The position numbers and the translations under genes were made by a program. A stretch of 64,000 nt of DNA, taken from contig NZ_AP012541.1 in the NCBI RefSeq assembly GCF_000829035.1, positions 1,674,001 to 1,738,000 on the forward strand, written 5' to 3'. The notes beneath the pieces were generated by a model, which did no database searches, was not told where the DNA came from, and saw nothing but the letters and a program-made list of their open reading frames with translations. Source of the DNA: Lacticaseibacillus paracasei subsp. paracasei. GTDB taxonomy: Bacteria > Bacillota > Bacilli > Lactobacillales > Lactobacillaceae. Position 1 is the first letter of the stretch, and the number at the start of each line of letters is the position of its first letter. This document shows, one piece after another, positions 1-8,864 of this stretch.

Positions 1-499
1 ACAACTGTTGTGAGACAGAGTCGTGCAGTTCACGAGCAAGCCGATGCCGTTCACCGGTTAAAATGGCTTCTTTTGTTTCACCGGAAAATCGAACCGGCGT
101 GTTGCTATACCGTTCAATCTCACGTTGTAAGCGTATCATTTTTTGCCGCAACTCTTCAAGCAAGGCTGCCGGTTGCTTACCCAAAGCGCCGACTGCCTGC
201 TGCGAGCGACTAAAAATAGGTGCCTGATATTGTCCAGCATTTAATTGTGCCAATCGGCTGTCCAACTGACTGTGCATGACTCGCTGCCGCCACATGACAA
301 TAACCGTCGCACCGGTACTGATCAACAAAGCGCCGATTACCAGATAAACCAAAACTGGTGCGGACAGGACGGTGGTCAATAACACCTGCAAAAAATCATG
401 TTCGGTTACTTTAGCTAGCATGAAAACCAAACAGGCCTCGACCAAAAGCGCCCAGACCAGTAATGCCATAAAAAAGCCAACCAGCATCCGTCTTCTCAT
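1..499 (-). CDS. liaS: LiaS/VraS-type sensor histidine kinase (5' part, cut by window edge)
   Basis: This gene runs off the left end; 166 codons are visible. Two hydrophobic segments (about residues 5-30 and 46-70) are followed by a helical linker and then the HisKA_3 H-box at residues 150-166, ending RLARELHDSVSQQL, in which His159 is the predicted phosphoacceptor. The short extracellular loop of about 15 residues and the H-box type match intramembrane-sensing kinases of the LiaS/VraS family, which report cell-envelope stress. The ATG overlaps the liaF stop codon (ATGA), so the two genes are translationally coupled. By family precedent the regulator liaR should follow beyond position 1. The ATPase domain is not visible. 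Confidence 0.85.
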   Translation of the reverse strand, partial: MRRRMLVGFFMALLVWALLVEACLVFMLAKVTEHDFLQVLLTTVLSAPVLVYLVIGALLISTGATVIVMWRQRVMHSQLDSRLAQLNAGQYQAPIFSRSQQAVGALGKQPAALLEELRQKMIRLQREIERYSNTPVRFSGETKEAILTGERHRLARELHDSVSQQL

Positions 500-1200
500 A
501 CAGCCAGCACCTCCAAATCGCCGACACCCACACTCGTAATGATGTGAATGCGGCGCGGTGCATCATCATAGTCCTTTGAATATGCCGTGACACTTTGGCT
601 ATGCAGCATCGAATCTTTATTTTCAAAATGCAAGGTACCATAAAAGGCAGCGTGTTCAACCGCAACACCAACGCCAATCGGCACCAGAATTCGCGTTTTG
701 CCAAAACCTTTGCGAATCATGATCACACTATCGCCTTTAGGTAGAAACGTATCCCCTAAATCAATAATGGTATCGCCAGCTGGCACAACCATATTAATGT
801 CATCCCAATCATAGGTTGGCGAAATCGTATGCCGATCAGTCCACGAGTTAATCGTGCGCTTACCGGCTTTTTCACTGGGCTCCTGAGTCACTGGCGCTAC
901 ATACTGTTTGCGATCCCAAGCCGAAAACCCCATACCTGGTTTCGTAACGACCATGATTATGAACACACCCGCGATCATTAGAATGAGCCAAATGGCCGGA
1001 TTGATAAAAATTCCCAAGACTAACAAAATCCCACCAAAAGCCACATTGAACGAGCGCAACCGATGCCATCGCGCACCGAGGAAAAGAAAAAACACGCCCA
1101 CTAGGATCGTTGTCAGTGCCATAGGATTCGTGATGATCTGGAAAAACAGCCACAGGGTTAAAGCTAACTCGATGCCTAAAAATAATTGCCAGCGGCGCAC
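496..1200 (-). CDS. liaF: LiaF-family envelope-stress membrane protein
   Basis: The 234-residue protein has four N-terminal hydrophobic segments (about residues 5-22, 28-45, 53-67, 70-87) and a soluble C-terminal beta-rich domain from about residue 130, typical of the LiaF (cell-wall-active antibiotic response) family. In Bacillus, LiaF is the inhibitory partner of LiaS, and adjacency to liaS here supports the same role. I chose the GTG at 1200 because AAGGAGGG lies 6 bases upstream. An upstream in-frame ATG at 1236 would place this ribosome site inside the gene. Loss or change of LiaF affects daptomycin and bacitracin response in related Firmicutes, which is family knowledge and not visible here. 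Confidence 0.88.
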   Translation of the reverse strand: MRRWQLFLGIELALTLWLFFQIITNPMALTTILVGVFFLFLGARWHRLRSFNVAFGGILLVLGIFINPAIWLILMIAGVFIIMVVTKPGMGFSAWDRKQYVAPVTQEPSEKAGKRTINSWTDRHTISPTYDWDDINMVVPAGDTIIDLGDTFLPKGDSVIMIRKGFGKTRILVPIGVGVAVEHAAFYGTLHFENKDSMLHSQSVTAYSKDYDDAPRRIHIITSVGVGDLEVLAV

Positions 1201-1358
1201 GACGATCCCTCCTTGTCTACTTTTTAGCGTATACATTGACTCGATGTCGATTCATTTCAATTAATTATAACGAATTTCGTTGCCTTTGACTTAGGGCGTA
1301 AGGCTGAATTTGCAACCCAAGATGTGGCTCAATCGCCTTTTCACTTTTTTAAAGCCAC

Positions 1359-1410
1359 AAAAAACGACAAACGTCTTCTCCTTGATGACCGGAAAAGACA
1401 TTTGCCGTTG
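1359..1410 (-). terminator. Rho-independent terminator of greA
   Basis: Read on the minus strand, an imperfect stem (CGGCAAATGTCTT pairing with AAGACGTTTGTCG) is followed by a T run. It lies about 40 bases past the greA stop codon. Confidence 0.8.
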
Positions 1411-1449
1411 ATTGCTTTTGGCGCAAGTTGACAAAGCGTTATGTGCTGA

Positions 1450-1920
1450 TCAGCCTTCAACTTTGGTGATCTTGATCTTCATCTCACCACCAGGGGTACT
1501 GATCGTGACCTTATCGCCCACTTTACGGCCAATCAGACCTTGAGCGATCGGGCTTTCGTTGCTAATTTTACCGTTGAAGGCGTCTGCCTCAGCAGCGCCG
1601 ACGATTTCATATGTTTCTTCATCACCGTCTTCTTCAAATGTGACTTTCTTACCAAGTGATACTTCGTTCTTAGCAACCGCTTTTGAATCAATAATTTCAG
1701 CGTAACGAAGCATTGTTTGAATGGTCACGATCCGATTTTCCAAGGTGGATTGTTCATCCTTAGCTGCTTCATATTCAGAGTTCTCTGAAAGATCACCAAA
1801 ACCGCGAGCAACCTTGATCCGGTCGATAACTTCTGGACGCTTCTTTGTCTTCAGTTCCTCCAACTCGTCTTCGAGTTTCTTTTTGCCTTCCGCTGTCATT
1901 GGATAGCTTTTGTCTGCCAT
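1450..1920 (-). CDS. greA: transcription elongation factor GreA
   Basis: The 156-residue length is standard. The N-terminal coiled coil (about residues 5-75) carries the acidic tip around [15 protein letters not shown], which enters the RNA polymerase secondary channel and stimulates cleavage of backtracked transcripts. The C-terminal globular domain (about residues 80-156) has the family end with [20 protein letters not shown] precedes the ATG. The gene follows udk on the same strand with a 66-base gap and ends in its own terminator. Confidence 0.97.
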   Translation of the reverse strand: MADKSYPMTAEGKKKLEDELEELKTKKRPEVIDRIKVARGFGDLSENSEYEAAKDEQSTLENRIVTIQTMLRYAEIIDSKAVAKNEVSLGKKVTFEEDGDEETYEIVGAAEADAFNGKISNESPIAQGLIGRKVGDKVTISTPGGEMKIKITKVEG

Positions 1921-1986
1921 AAAATTCTTACCTCACTTCTTATTTTCCTTAGTCACTGTATTAAGACCAGCCGCATTTGTCAATGA

Positions 1987-2625
1987 TTACTCTTGCAAAC
2001 CGCGTTCGGCCAGAATGGCTTTGATCTTAGTAACCAGTAAATCAATGGCGACTTGATTTTGGCCACCTTCAGGCACAATCAAGTCAGCGTAACGCTTCGA
2101 TGGTTCGACAAACTGATGATACATCGGTTTTACCGTTTTTAAATATTGATTAATAATCGAATCCAGTGAACGCCCACGCGATACCATGTCCCGCTTGATG
2201 CGGCGGATGACCCGAATATCATCATCAGTATCGACAAACACCTTAATATCCATCATGTCGCGTAATTCTGCGTCATCAAGAATCAGAATACCTTCAAGAA
2301 TAATCACATCTTTTGGCGCCAGATGAACGGTTCGGTCAGAGCGATTATGAATCGTGTAATCATACACCGGTTGATCGACAGCTTGCCGATGGATCAACCG
2401 ATTTAAGTGATCCTTTAACAATGGTGTATCAAATGCCAGAGGATGGTCATAGTTAATCTTTTTTCGTTCTGAAAACGGCATGTCACTTTTCTTGTAATAA
2501 GCATCTTGCGCTAATAAAAGCAATGAGTGCCCCGAAAAATGATCAAAAATCGCTCGACTCACACTTGTCTTGCCGCTGGCAGAACCACCTGTCACGCCAA
2601 TCACAATCGGTTTTTTCTGCTGCAC
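1987..2625 (-). CDS. udk: uridine kinase
   Basis: The protein phosphorylates uridine and cytidine with ATP or GTP in pyrimidine salvage. The P-loop GGSASGKTS lies near residue 14, with DAYYK and YDHPLAFD, the Asp-containing nucleoside pocket YDYTIHNRS, and the lid RRIKRD. At 212 residues from the GTG start it has normal length. The GTG at 2625 is chosen because GAGGAGGG lies 8 bases upstream; a start at 2643 would put that site inside the gene. The order mltG-udk-greA is conserved in many lactobacilli. A palindromic repeat occupies the gap after mltG, so the udk mRNA leader can form a hairpin. Confidence 0.95.
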   Translation of the reverse strand: MQQKKPIVIGVTGGSASGKTSVSRAIFDHFSGHSLLLLAQDAYYKKSDMPFSERKKINYDHPLAFDTPLLKDHLNRLIHRQAVDQPVYDYTIHNRSDRTVHLAPKDVIILEGILILDDAELRDMMDIKVFVDTDDDIRVIRRIKRDMVSRGRSLDSIINQYLKTVKPMYHQFVEPSKRYADLIVPEGGQNQVAIDLLVTKIKAILAERGLQE

Positions 2626-2660
2626 CTTGAAAGCCCTCCTCAAAACTCATCCTTCAGCCC

Positions 2661-2713
2661 AGAAACAACCGCATAAGGACCCTGGTCACAATGACCAAGG
2701 TCCTTATGCGGCC
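2661..2713. repeat. palindromic repeat A, copy 1 (short, core stem only)
   Basis: The core stem CCGCATAAGGACCCTGGTCA pairs with TGACCAAGGTCCTTATGCGG around the loop CAA. It is preceded by CCCAGAAAC, which resembles the conserved CAGAAAC flank of longer copies. The outer arm is missing on the mltG side, so this copy is truncated. It lies between mltG and udk, about 25 bases upstream of the udk ribosome site. No T run follows on either strand, so a simple terminator is less likely. Confidence 0.75.
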
Positions 2714-2727
2714 AAAGTCCAATTAGG

Positions 2728-3879
2728 TTACTTATCTGCCGCTGCATTATCGCTGGCAAACTTAGCCGTATTGGCATCATGTTGTTCCCGTGTTGTCGCG
2801 TAAAGTACTTCACCAGTTTTAAGGTTAGCAACAAAGTACAAGTAGTCCTTGTCACGTGCATCAGGGCTGAGAACCGCTGTGATACTTTGCTCACTTGGCG
2901 AGTCAAACGGTCCCGGTCCATAGCCGGTGTGGACGTATAAGTTGTACGGTGAATCAACGCTAGTATCCTTGTTAGTCAGATGCGTTTTATGCGTGTTCAA
3001 TGCATACATAACAGAGATATCCGATTGTAGTGGCATCCCCGCATCAATTCGGTTCAAGAAGACGCCAGCTATTTTGCGACGATCATCTTGGGTGACCCCT
3101 TCACGCTCAACTAACGATGCAAGCGTCATGACTTCTTGAACGGTGTATTGCTGCTTCTTAATGCTCTTGTAGTAACTCTGCATCACACTGTCTGTCTTGG
3201 CAACCATCGCATCCACAAGGTCCTTGACTGTTTCACCAGCGCCAACGTTATAAGTCGCAGGGAAAAGATAGCCTTCCAATCGATAGCGAACTCCTTTTGC
3301 ATTGGCCGCTGAACTCAGCAATTGCGGATATTTCTTAGCCAATTGATTAAAGAAGGTTTGATCTTTCATCAATGCCAGAAATTTCTTTCCGGTCAGATTT
3401 TTGTTACTTTTCGTTAACTTATCCATCGACGTCGCGATTTGTTCGATCGTTGTGCCTTCTTTAACTAGCAATTGGCCCGCAGCAGTGGTGGCACTGCCAC
3501 CCGCGCGCAAGGCTTGAATCACCGTGCTCATATTGGCGCGTTGTGTCAACTTGTACTGGCCCGCCTGAAAGTCGGCGATATTGTGGAATTTCACATAGTA
3601 ACTAAAAACAGTGGCGCTCTTAATGACATGTTTGGCTTCCAGCTGCGCGGCAATCTGTTTCGTTGACGAACCCGCTGGCACCGTCACACTAATCGACGTC
3701 TTGCCATTTGGATCAACCGGCTCAAGCGCTGAACGGACATAGCGGTAGCCCATCAAACCAACGATCACTAGGACCGCCAATACAATTCCAATAACCCAAG
3801 CAACGATCTTGTTGGCTGCTTTCTTTTCACTAGAACGCTGGCGCCGCTTGTCTTGTCGATCTGATGACCGTCTATCCAA
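2728..3879 (-). CDS. mltG: endolytic murein transglycosylase MltG
   Basis: This membrane-anchored YceG/MltG protein of 383 residues cleaves nascent glycan strands and is thought to end glycan synthesis. A cytoplasmic, charged N-terminus (RRSSDRQDKRRQ) precedes one membrane helix near residues 27-50. The extracellular part holds a LysM-like region and the lytic domain, where ASLVEREG carries the predicted catalytic Glu, followed by KIAGVFLNR and LQSDISVMY. The TTG start is chosen because AGAGGAGG lies 8 bases before it; ATG at 3930 has no such site. Repeat A copy 2 sits immediately upstream of the ribosome site. Confidence 0.95.
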   Translation of the reverse strand: MDRRSSDRQDKRRQRSSEKKAANKIVAWVIGIVLAVLVIVGLMGYRYVRSALEPVDPNGKTSISVTVPAGSSTKQIAAQLEAKHVIKSATVFSYYVKFHNIADFQAGQYKLTQRANMSTVIQALRAGGSATTAAGQLLVKEGTTIEQIATSMDKLTKSNKNLTGKKFLALMKDQTFFNQLAKKYPQLLSSAANAKGVRYRLEGYLFPATYNVGAGETVKDLVDAMVAKTDSVMQSYYKSIKKQQYTVQEVMTLASLVEREGVTQDDRRKIAGVFLNRIDAGMPLQSDISVMYALNTHKTHLTNKDTSVDSPYNLYVHTGYGPGPFDSPSEQSITAVLSPDARDKDYLYFVANLKTGEVLYATTREQHDANTAKFASDNAAADK

Positions 3880-3906
3880 AAATGTTGCCTCCTCTAAGGT
3901 TAACAC

Positions 3907-4020
3907 GGTCACTGGCACAGAAATCTGCACTTAAGGACCTTGTCCACAATGGCCAAAGTACCGGCCATCGTGCCCAAGGCTGCCTATGTGACGGTTTCTA
4001 AACGTGCCTGTGCCCGCTCT
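3907..4020. repeat. palindromic repeat A, copy 2
   Basis: This full-length copy has the pattern GGCACAGAAATCTGCAC, TTAAGGACC, an imperfect central stem, then GACGGTTTCTAAACGTGCC. Outer arms GTCACTGGCAC and GTGCCTGTGCC pair imperfectly. It fills the gap between pheT and mltG and ends about 15 bases upstream of the mltG ribosome site. Confidence 0.8.
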
Positions 4021-4093
4021 ACTTAACTATTCTGAACAATAAATCTGAATCAGCAAATATTATACCCAACCAGCGACAAAAATGCGACTGCAT

Positions 4094-6505
4094 CTAGCGA
4101 ATGGCAGCCCCGATTCCTGTCTGTAACGCCGCCTTCACTTTATCAAACGCCTGCGTCACTTCGTCTTCAGTCAACGTCTGATCGTCTCGACGATAAGTTA
4201 GCGTATACGCCAAACTCTTCTGACCCGCGGCAATGTGATCGCCTGCATAAACATCAAACAACGTCACATCCTGCAAGAAGGCACCGCCGTGTTCATGGAA
4301 AATAGCCATGACTTGATCGTTCGTTACTTGCTCGTCAACTTGCAAAGCAATATCACGGGTTACTGCCGGGAACTTCGGTGCGGGTTGCGCGATTTTTTCC
4401 TGTCGTGGCGCGGCAAATAGCGCATCCAAATCTAATTCAAAAACAAAGGTGGCTGGCAGGTGCTCTGCATGTTCAAAGGCAGGATGCAAGCGCCCCAAAA
4501 TGCCAACAAGTTGATCGCCGACAAAAATGTTTGCGGCCTGACCAGGATGGAGTTCAGCAACAGCTTGCGTTGCTTCAAAGCGAATCGGATCGGCCAGCGA
4601 ATAATCACCCAGCAAATGTGTCACAATGCCCTTAGCGTAAAAGAAATCAACGGCTTTCGCAGATTGATGCCAATCTTTTGCGACAACATTGCCAGTGATG
4701 GCACCACCCAAATATTCAATTTCGGTTGGCCGCACCTGATCGCCTGTTTTGGTAAAGATCCGACCTTGTTCATAAATCGCAACATCGGTTTCCTTCCGCG
4801 CTTGATTATACTTGATGACATTTAGCAAACCACTAATCATGTTCATCCGCAAAACAGCATGATCGGTCGTCATCGGTGAATCGACTTTGGTTGGGAGCCC
4901 AGGTTGCAGCTTGAATTGCTCGGCAGCCTCGGCACTTGTCAACGCATAGGTGATGACTTGGGTCAGACCCAATCCTTCTAATAGATGACGTGTACGTCGG
5001 ATCCGTTTTTGTTGCGAGGTGTACTCGCCAATAGTCATGGTTGTCGTTGGTAACGTACTTGGCAAATTGTCAAACCCATAGATTCGCGCAACTTCTTCCA
5101 CCAAGTCCGCTTTGATATGAATATCCCACCGGCGCGGCGGTACAGCGACGGCAAACAAGCCATCAGATTCGGTCACATCAAAACCGAGTTGTTCAAAAAT
5201 CTGCGTCACTTGTTGCTGCGTTAAATCGGTACCTAAAACATGGTTGATATGATCAAGCGAAATATCGACGACAACATCTTCTGCAGAAACTGAAGTCGGG
5301 CTAACCGTTCCCTCTGCAACCTGGCCCTCGCTTAATTCAGCCATCCAAGCAACTGCAGCATCTAAAGCACGATTGATATCAGCCAAGTTCGTCCCTTTTT
5401 CAAATCGGGAAGAGGCTTCAGACCGTAAATTGTACTTAAGGGCTGTTTTACGGACATTGACTGGATTAAAACTAGCAGACTCAATCACAACGGTAGTCGT
5501 TTCTGGCGTAATTTCAGAATTCAAGCCGCCCATGACGCCAGCCAAAGCAACTGGTACCTGCCCATTCGTAATCACAATATCTTGATCATCTAATTCATGT
5601 TCATTGCCATCCAGCGTGGTCAAAGGTTCGCCATTTTTAGCGCGCCGCACCACAATCTGCTGGCTGCCTAACTTGGCATAGTCAAAAGCGTGCAGCGGTT
5701 GCCCATAAGCCAGCATAATAAGATTGGTCACATCAACAATATTATTAATTGGACGAATACCTGCTAACCACAGGCGTTTTTGCAACCACAAAGGACTTTC
5801 TTGAACCTTCACATGATCAATGACACGCAGTTGATAACTCGGAGCGTCTTTGGCATCCTTGACCTCGGCACTCAAAAAGTCGCCGACCGGACGATCACCT
5901 TCAGTTAATGGCTTTTCTTCAAAATGGGGTTTTTCTGCATAAGTAGCGCCAACTTCCCAGGCTACGCCCCGCATGCCAAGTGCATCAGCGCGATTAGGCG
6001 TGATCTCAAAGTCCAAAACGGCGTCATGCATGCCTAACGCAGCTAAGGCATCACTGCCGGGCTCTAATGGCTCGTTAAAGACATAGATACCATTCAAATA
6101 TGGTTTCGGCACGACGTTTTCACTAAAACCAATTTCCTGTAAGGCACAAATCATGCCAAGGCTTTCTTCACCGCGCATTTTGCCTTTTTTAATTTTTACG
6201 TTATCCGCAATGCGCGCGCCTGGCAGCGCCACAATGACAGTCTGACCGGCAGCAACATTTGGCGCACCGCAGACAATTTGGCGCGGCGTTTCTTCACCGA
6301 CATCAACTTGACAAAGATGTAAATGATCAGAGTTCGGATGTGGCGTAGCACTTACCACTTTACCGACGACAATCTTTTTCAAGCCGGCGTCTGGATGCTT
6401 CACGCCATCAACTTCAATCCCTGTTCGTGACACTTTATCGGCCAGTTCTTCTGGTGAAACCGGCACGTCAACTAATTCTTTTAACCATTCATATGAGACG
6501 TCCAT
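4094..6505 (-). CDS. pheT: phenylalanyl-tRNA synthetase beta subunit
   Basis: At 803 residues this is the usual bacterial PheT length. It contains an N-terminal tRNA-binding EMAP-type domain (about residues 40-155, with HPNSDHLHLCQVDVG and IVCGAPNV), the B3/B4 editing domain, B5 (about residues 405-480), the class-II-like core and the C-terminal FDX anticodon-binding domain (KFPAVTRDIAL). It forms the alpha2-beta2 enzyme with PheS. CAGGAGGG precedes the ATG, and only one base separates it from the pheS stop, so the T-box upstream of pheS controls both. No terminator is obvious before mltG. Confidence 0.97.
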   Translation of the reverse strand: MDVSYEWLKELVDVPVSPEELADKVSRTGIEVDGVKHPDAGLKKIVVGKVVSATPHPNSDHLHLCQVDVGEETPRQIVCGAPNVAAGQTVIVALPGARIADNVKIKKGKMRGEESLGMICALQEIGFSENVVPKPYLNGIYVFNEPLEPGSDALAALGMHDAVLDFEITPNRADALGMRGVAWEVGATYAEKPHFEEKPLTEGDRPVGDFLSAEVKDAKDAPSYQLRVIDHVKVQESPLWLQKRLWLAGIRPINNIVDVTNLIMLAYGQPLHAFDYAKLGSQQIVVRRAKNGEPLTTLDGNEHELDDQDIVITNGQVPVALAGVMGGLNSEITPETTTVVIESASFNPVNVRKTALKYNLRSEASSRFEKGTNLADINRALDAAVAWMAELSEGQVAEGTVSPTSVSAEDVVVDISLDHINHVLGTDLTQQQVTQIFEQLGFDVTESDGLFAVAVPPRRWDIHIKADLVEEVARIYGFDNLPSTLPTTTMTIGEYTSQQKRIRRTRHLLEGLGLTQVITYALTSAEAAEQFKLQPGLPTKVDSPMTTDHAVLRMNMISGLLNVIKYNQARKETDVAIYEQGRIFTKTGDQVRPTEIEYLGGAITGNVVAKDWHQSAKAVDFFYAKGIVTHLLGDYSLADPIRFEATQAVAELHPGQAANIFVGDQLVGILGRLHPAFEHAEHLPATFVFELDLDALFAAPRQEKIAQPAPKFPAVTRDIALQVDEQVTNDQVMAIFHEHGGAFLQDVTLFDVYAGDHIAAGQKSLAYTLTYRRDDQTLTEDEVTQAFDKVKAALQTGIGAAIR

Positions 6506-6506
6506 C

Positions 6507-7553
6507 TTAACCCTCCTGGCTGAATTGCGTTAAGAAGCGCAAGTCGTCTGTGTAGAAACTGCGAATGTCGTCAATCCCGTATTTCAGCATCGCGAACCGA
6601 TCAGGACCAAGGCCAAAAGCAAAACCGCCGTAAACGTCAGCATCAATGTTCGCTGCCCGTAACACATTGGGATGCACCATGCCGGCACCTAACACTTCAA
6701 TCCAACCGGTATATTTGCAAACCGGGCAACCTTTACCGCCGCAACGAAAACAGGAAACATCAACTTCAACGGATGGCTCCGTAAATGGAAAATAACTTGG
6801 CCGCAAGCGAATTGTCCGATCTTTACCAAAAACGTGTTGGCACATGGCCAACAAGGTTCCCTTTAGATCAGCCATGGTTATATGCTTGTCAATGACGAGT
6901 CCTTCCATCTGGTGAAACTGATGGCTATGAGTAGCATCGTCGTCATCACGTCGATAAACCACCCCAGGGCTAATCATTTTCAGCGGTCCTTTGGTAAAGT
7001 CGTGCTTTTCCATTGTCCGCGCCTGCATTGGACTTGTCTGCGAGCGCATGAGTAACTCATTGGTAATGTAAAAAGTCTCTTGCATATCACGAGCAGGATG
7101 ATCCTTAGGGATGTTCATCATCTCAAAGTTATAGTGATCTTCTTCAACTTCTGGACCGGTCAAAACTTGGTAACCCATGCCCATAAAAAAGCCTTCAAGA
7201 TCGTCCATAATTTGCGTGATAATATGTGGTGTGCCAGCCTCAACCGGATCACCAGGCAAGGTCACATCAACGGTCTCTGATGCTAATTTCGCATTGATCA
7301 CCGCCTGTTCGAGCTGGGCTTTGCGGGCTTCGATCACTGCACTGAGATCGTCGCGAATTTTGTTGGCGAACGCGCCGACTTTTGGCCGTTCTTCAGCGGA
7401 CAAATCTTTCATGCCGCGCAAAACACCGGTAATCGGGCCCTTCTTGCCCAATAATTGGACGCGAATCTGATTTAATTCATCTAACGACTTAACCTTTTTA
7501 ATGGTGTCGTTGTTTTGTTGGAACAATTGTTCAAGCTTGGTTTGAAGATCCAT
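6507..7553 (-). CDS. pheS: phenylalanyl-tRNA synthetase alpha subunit
   Basis: This 348-residue catalytic subunit charges tRNA-Phe. An N-terminal coiled coil (residues 1-85) is followed by the class II core with motif 2 around [15 protein letters not shown], the cysteines [12 protein letters not shown] as in many Gram-positive PheS proteins, and motif 3 [10 protein letters not shown] near the C-terminus. The ATG at 7553 follows AAGGAGGAAGAAC. A longer upstream frame exists but overlaps the T-box terminator and is not used. Confidence 0.97.
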   Translation of the reverse strand: MDLQTKLEQLFQQNNDTIKKVKSLDELNQIRVQLLGKKGPITGVLRGMKDLSAEERPKVGAFANKIRDDLSAVIEARKAQLEQAVINAKLASETVDVTLPGDPVEAGTPHIITQIMDDLEGFFMGMGYQVLTGPEVEEDHYNFEMMNIPKDHPARDMQETFYITNELLMRSQTSPMQARTMEKHDFTKGPLKMISPGVVYRRDDDDATHSHQFHQMEGLVIDKHITMADLKGTLLAMCQHVFGKDRTIRLRPSYFPFTEPSVEVDVSCFRCGGKGCPVCKYTGWIEVLGAGMVHPNVLRAANIDADVYGGFAFGLGPDRFAMLKYGIDDIRSFYTDDLRFLTQFSQEG

Positions 7554-7616
7554 GTTCTTCCTCCTTGGTTGCTGACGTGAGGGTTGATACAACTTTCTGA
7601 TGCATTTGAAGGCATA

Positions 7617-7862
7617 AAAAAAGTCCCTCTCGAAAAAGGGACGAAGCATCGCGGTACCACCCTTGTTCATGGTCACGAAATAACCATGCACTCAACAAGG
7701 TAACGGCTAGGCCGGAGCTTTCTAAGTGTTGCCACTTCAAAAGTCAACTCAGAAAGTGAAGACAAACACTTTGACGATAGACGTCTTGCAGTCGTATGAA
7801 CGTCATTCCCTATCTCGTCAGCCTGTTTGGGCTTTCGTCATCGTTTTTACGTCTTTTTAGAT
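7617..7862 (-). promoter_or_regulatory. T-box leader of pheST
   Basis: The minus strand carries the T-box sequence AGGGTGGTACCGCG (plus positions 7650-7663), followed by a G+C stem and a run of seven T's at about 7617-7645. This is the antiterminator/terminator switch that senses uncharged tRNA. The upstream 180 bases are rich in potential pairing, as expected for stem I. I could not fix the specifier codon with confidence. Phe is inferred from the downstream genes. Confidence 0.93.
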
Positions 7863-7890
7863 AAACTAAGCTTAGCAAATTCAGCGCCAA
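7863..7890 (-). promoter_or_regulatory. possible pheST promoter
   Basis: On the minus strand TTGGCG is separated by 16 bases from TAGTTT, just upstream of the T-box leader. An overlapping TTGACG is also present but with poor spacing. The match is weak, so this is a position-based guess. Confidence 0.35.
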
Positions 7891-8014
7891 CGTCAAGTGG
7901 TGATTCGCGCTAGTTAATAAAAAATGTGGTGTCATCACGCTCCCTATGACTTGTCGTTTGCTAGACTCCGAGTAAGCTTTGAAAGGAACTAGACGATGCA
8001 GTCCCTAACCTCGG

Positions 8015-8187
8015 CCGTGCCAAACTCCGCAATCTCCGGCCAGACGGGGCTGGAACGCTGTGACGGCGCTTCGAGCCCGCAAAGCCCGCGGTCTCGAAGT
8101 CGCCTAACAACATCAGCGACAAGACCGGTCGCTGTGTTGTTTGCACGGCTGAGCCCCATCTGGCCTACGATTGCTCCGCCTTAGCAC
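8015..8187 (+). repeat. MITE-like repeat B, copy 1
   Basis: About 170 bases with imperfect terminal inverted repeats: one end reads CTCCGCAATCTCCGGCCAGA, and the other, in reverse complement, CGGAGCAATCGTAGGCCAGA. A near-identical copy lies inverted at 27626-27795. No transposase or convincing reading frame is present; short open frames in both copies are by-products of the repeat. It sits between the pheST leader and the terminator of the YodB-like gene. Confidence 0.85.
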
Positions 8188-8230
8188 TGAAATTTTGAAA
8201 TCCTGTATCAAATTGTCTATGAGAAACGAA

Positions 8231-8268
8231 AGACGAATAATTTTCCGCATTTGGAAAACCATTCGTCT
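8231..8268 (-). terminator. terminator of the YodB-like regulator gene
   Basis: A stem AGACGAAT...ATTCGTCT, extended by TTTTCC/GGAAAA, lies about 30 bases past the stop. On the minus strand it is followed by TTCGTTTC, a poor T run. Confidence 0.55.
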
Positions 8269-8299
8269 GCATTTGATACTTTTGGATTATGCTGAATCC

Positions 8300-8674
8300 C
8301 TACTTCTCGTTAGCGTGGCATTCAGCATCTGTGACCCATGCATCGCCCCATGCGTGTGCAGCGGCCATAACTGAATTGAGGCCGCGGCCTTTGTCAGTTA
8401 ACGCGTATTCAATCAAAGCTGAGTCTTTGTGGGTCAAGCGATCCACAAGGCCTTCGCCTTCGAGTTCCTTTAAGCGTTCGACCAAGACCCGATCGGAACA
8501 CCGCGGGATTAATTGCGCAATGTCCTTAAAACGGGAATTGCCATTGTTTAATAAAACTTCCAAAATCAGTCCGTTCCATTTCTTTCCTAAGATCTCAAAC
8601 GTATGTTGAAATTTTGGACAAAGAGCGACCTGCTGGCTTTGACAATCGGCTGTACTGGTTACTGTTGCATCCAC
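8300..8674 (-). CDS. HxlR/YodB-type redox-sensing transcriptional repressor
   Basis: This 124-residue winged-helix protein belongs to the HxlR family. Residues 19-42, starting CPKF and continuing LGKKWNGLILEVLL, closely resemble Bacillus subtilis YodB as I remember it, and RFKDIAQLIPRCSDRVLVERLKEL is the recognition region. YodB senses quinones and diamide through the Cys of the CPK motif, here Cys19. Other cysteines are at 11, 59 and 119, the last possibly matching the C-terminal YodB cysteine that forms an intersubunit disulfide. The GTG start is chosen because GAGGTGAG precedes it; an upstream in-frame GTG at 8701 lacks a ribosome site. A plausible target cluster lies at 23.4-26.9 kb. Confidence 0.8.
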   Translation of the reverse strand: MDATVTSTADCQSQQVALCPKFQHTFEILGKKWNGLILEVLLNNGNSRFKDIAQLIPRCSDRVLVERLKELEGEGLVDRLTHKDSALIEYALTDKGRGLNSVMAAAHAWGDAWVTDAECHANEK

Positions 8675-8701
8675 TCTACTCACCTCATAATTCCCATTCA
8701 C

Positions 8702-8740
8702 TTACATTTATATAGTGCTAGAATACCACAATGTGAAAAT
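8702..8740 (-). promoter_or_regulatory. promoter and possible autoregulatory site of the YodB-like gene
   Basis: On the minus strand TTCACA is separated by 17 bases from TATATA. The -10 region overlaps CACTATATAAATGTA, which differs at one base in each half from the TACT-N7-AGTA pattern attributed to YodB operators. Confidence 0.5.
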
Positions 8741-8796
8741 ATTACAAGCCAGTCCTCGAGAAACGTTGAAAAATATGGCAAAACTTTCCAGAAAAA

Positions 8797-8822
8797 GAAC
8801 CACGGCATTCATCCGTGGTTCC
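8797..8822 (-). terminator. terminator of the HD-domain gene
   Basis: Minus-strand stem GGAACCACGG / CCGTGGTTC with loop ATGAATG is followed by TTTTTC. Confidence 0.85.
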
Positions 8823-8864
8823 AATCGTCCTTCACAGCCAAATAGCTGCTAAAACTTTGCGATC

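Noticed and set aside
2669..2711. Hairpin after mltG as a plain terminator
   Set aside because: There is no T run on the minus strand, and the sequence matches the repeat A core found in eight other places.
6507..7691. Longer PheS start
   Set aside because: It would translate through the T-box terminator; the ATG at 7553 has AAGGAGG and the normal family N-terminus.
7961..8184. Open frames on both strands in the 8.0 kb element and its 27.6 kb copy
   Set aside because: They exist because the element is a GC-rich inverted repeat; there is no ribosome site and no protein family, and the matching peptides arise from the repeat itself.
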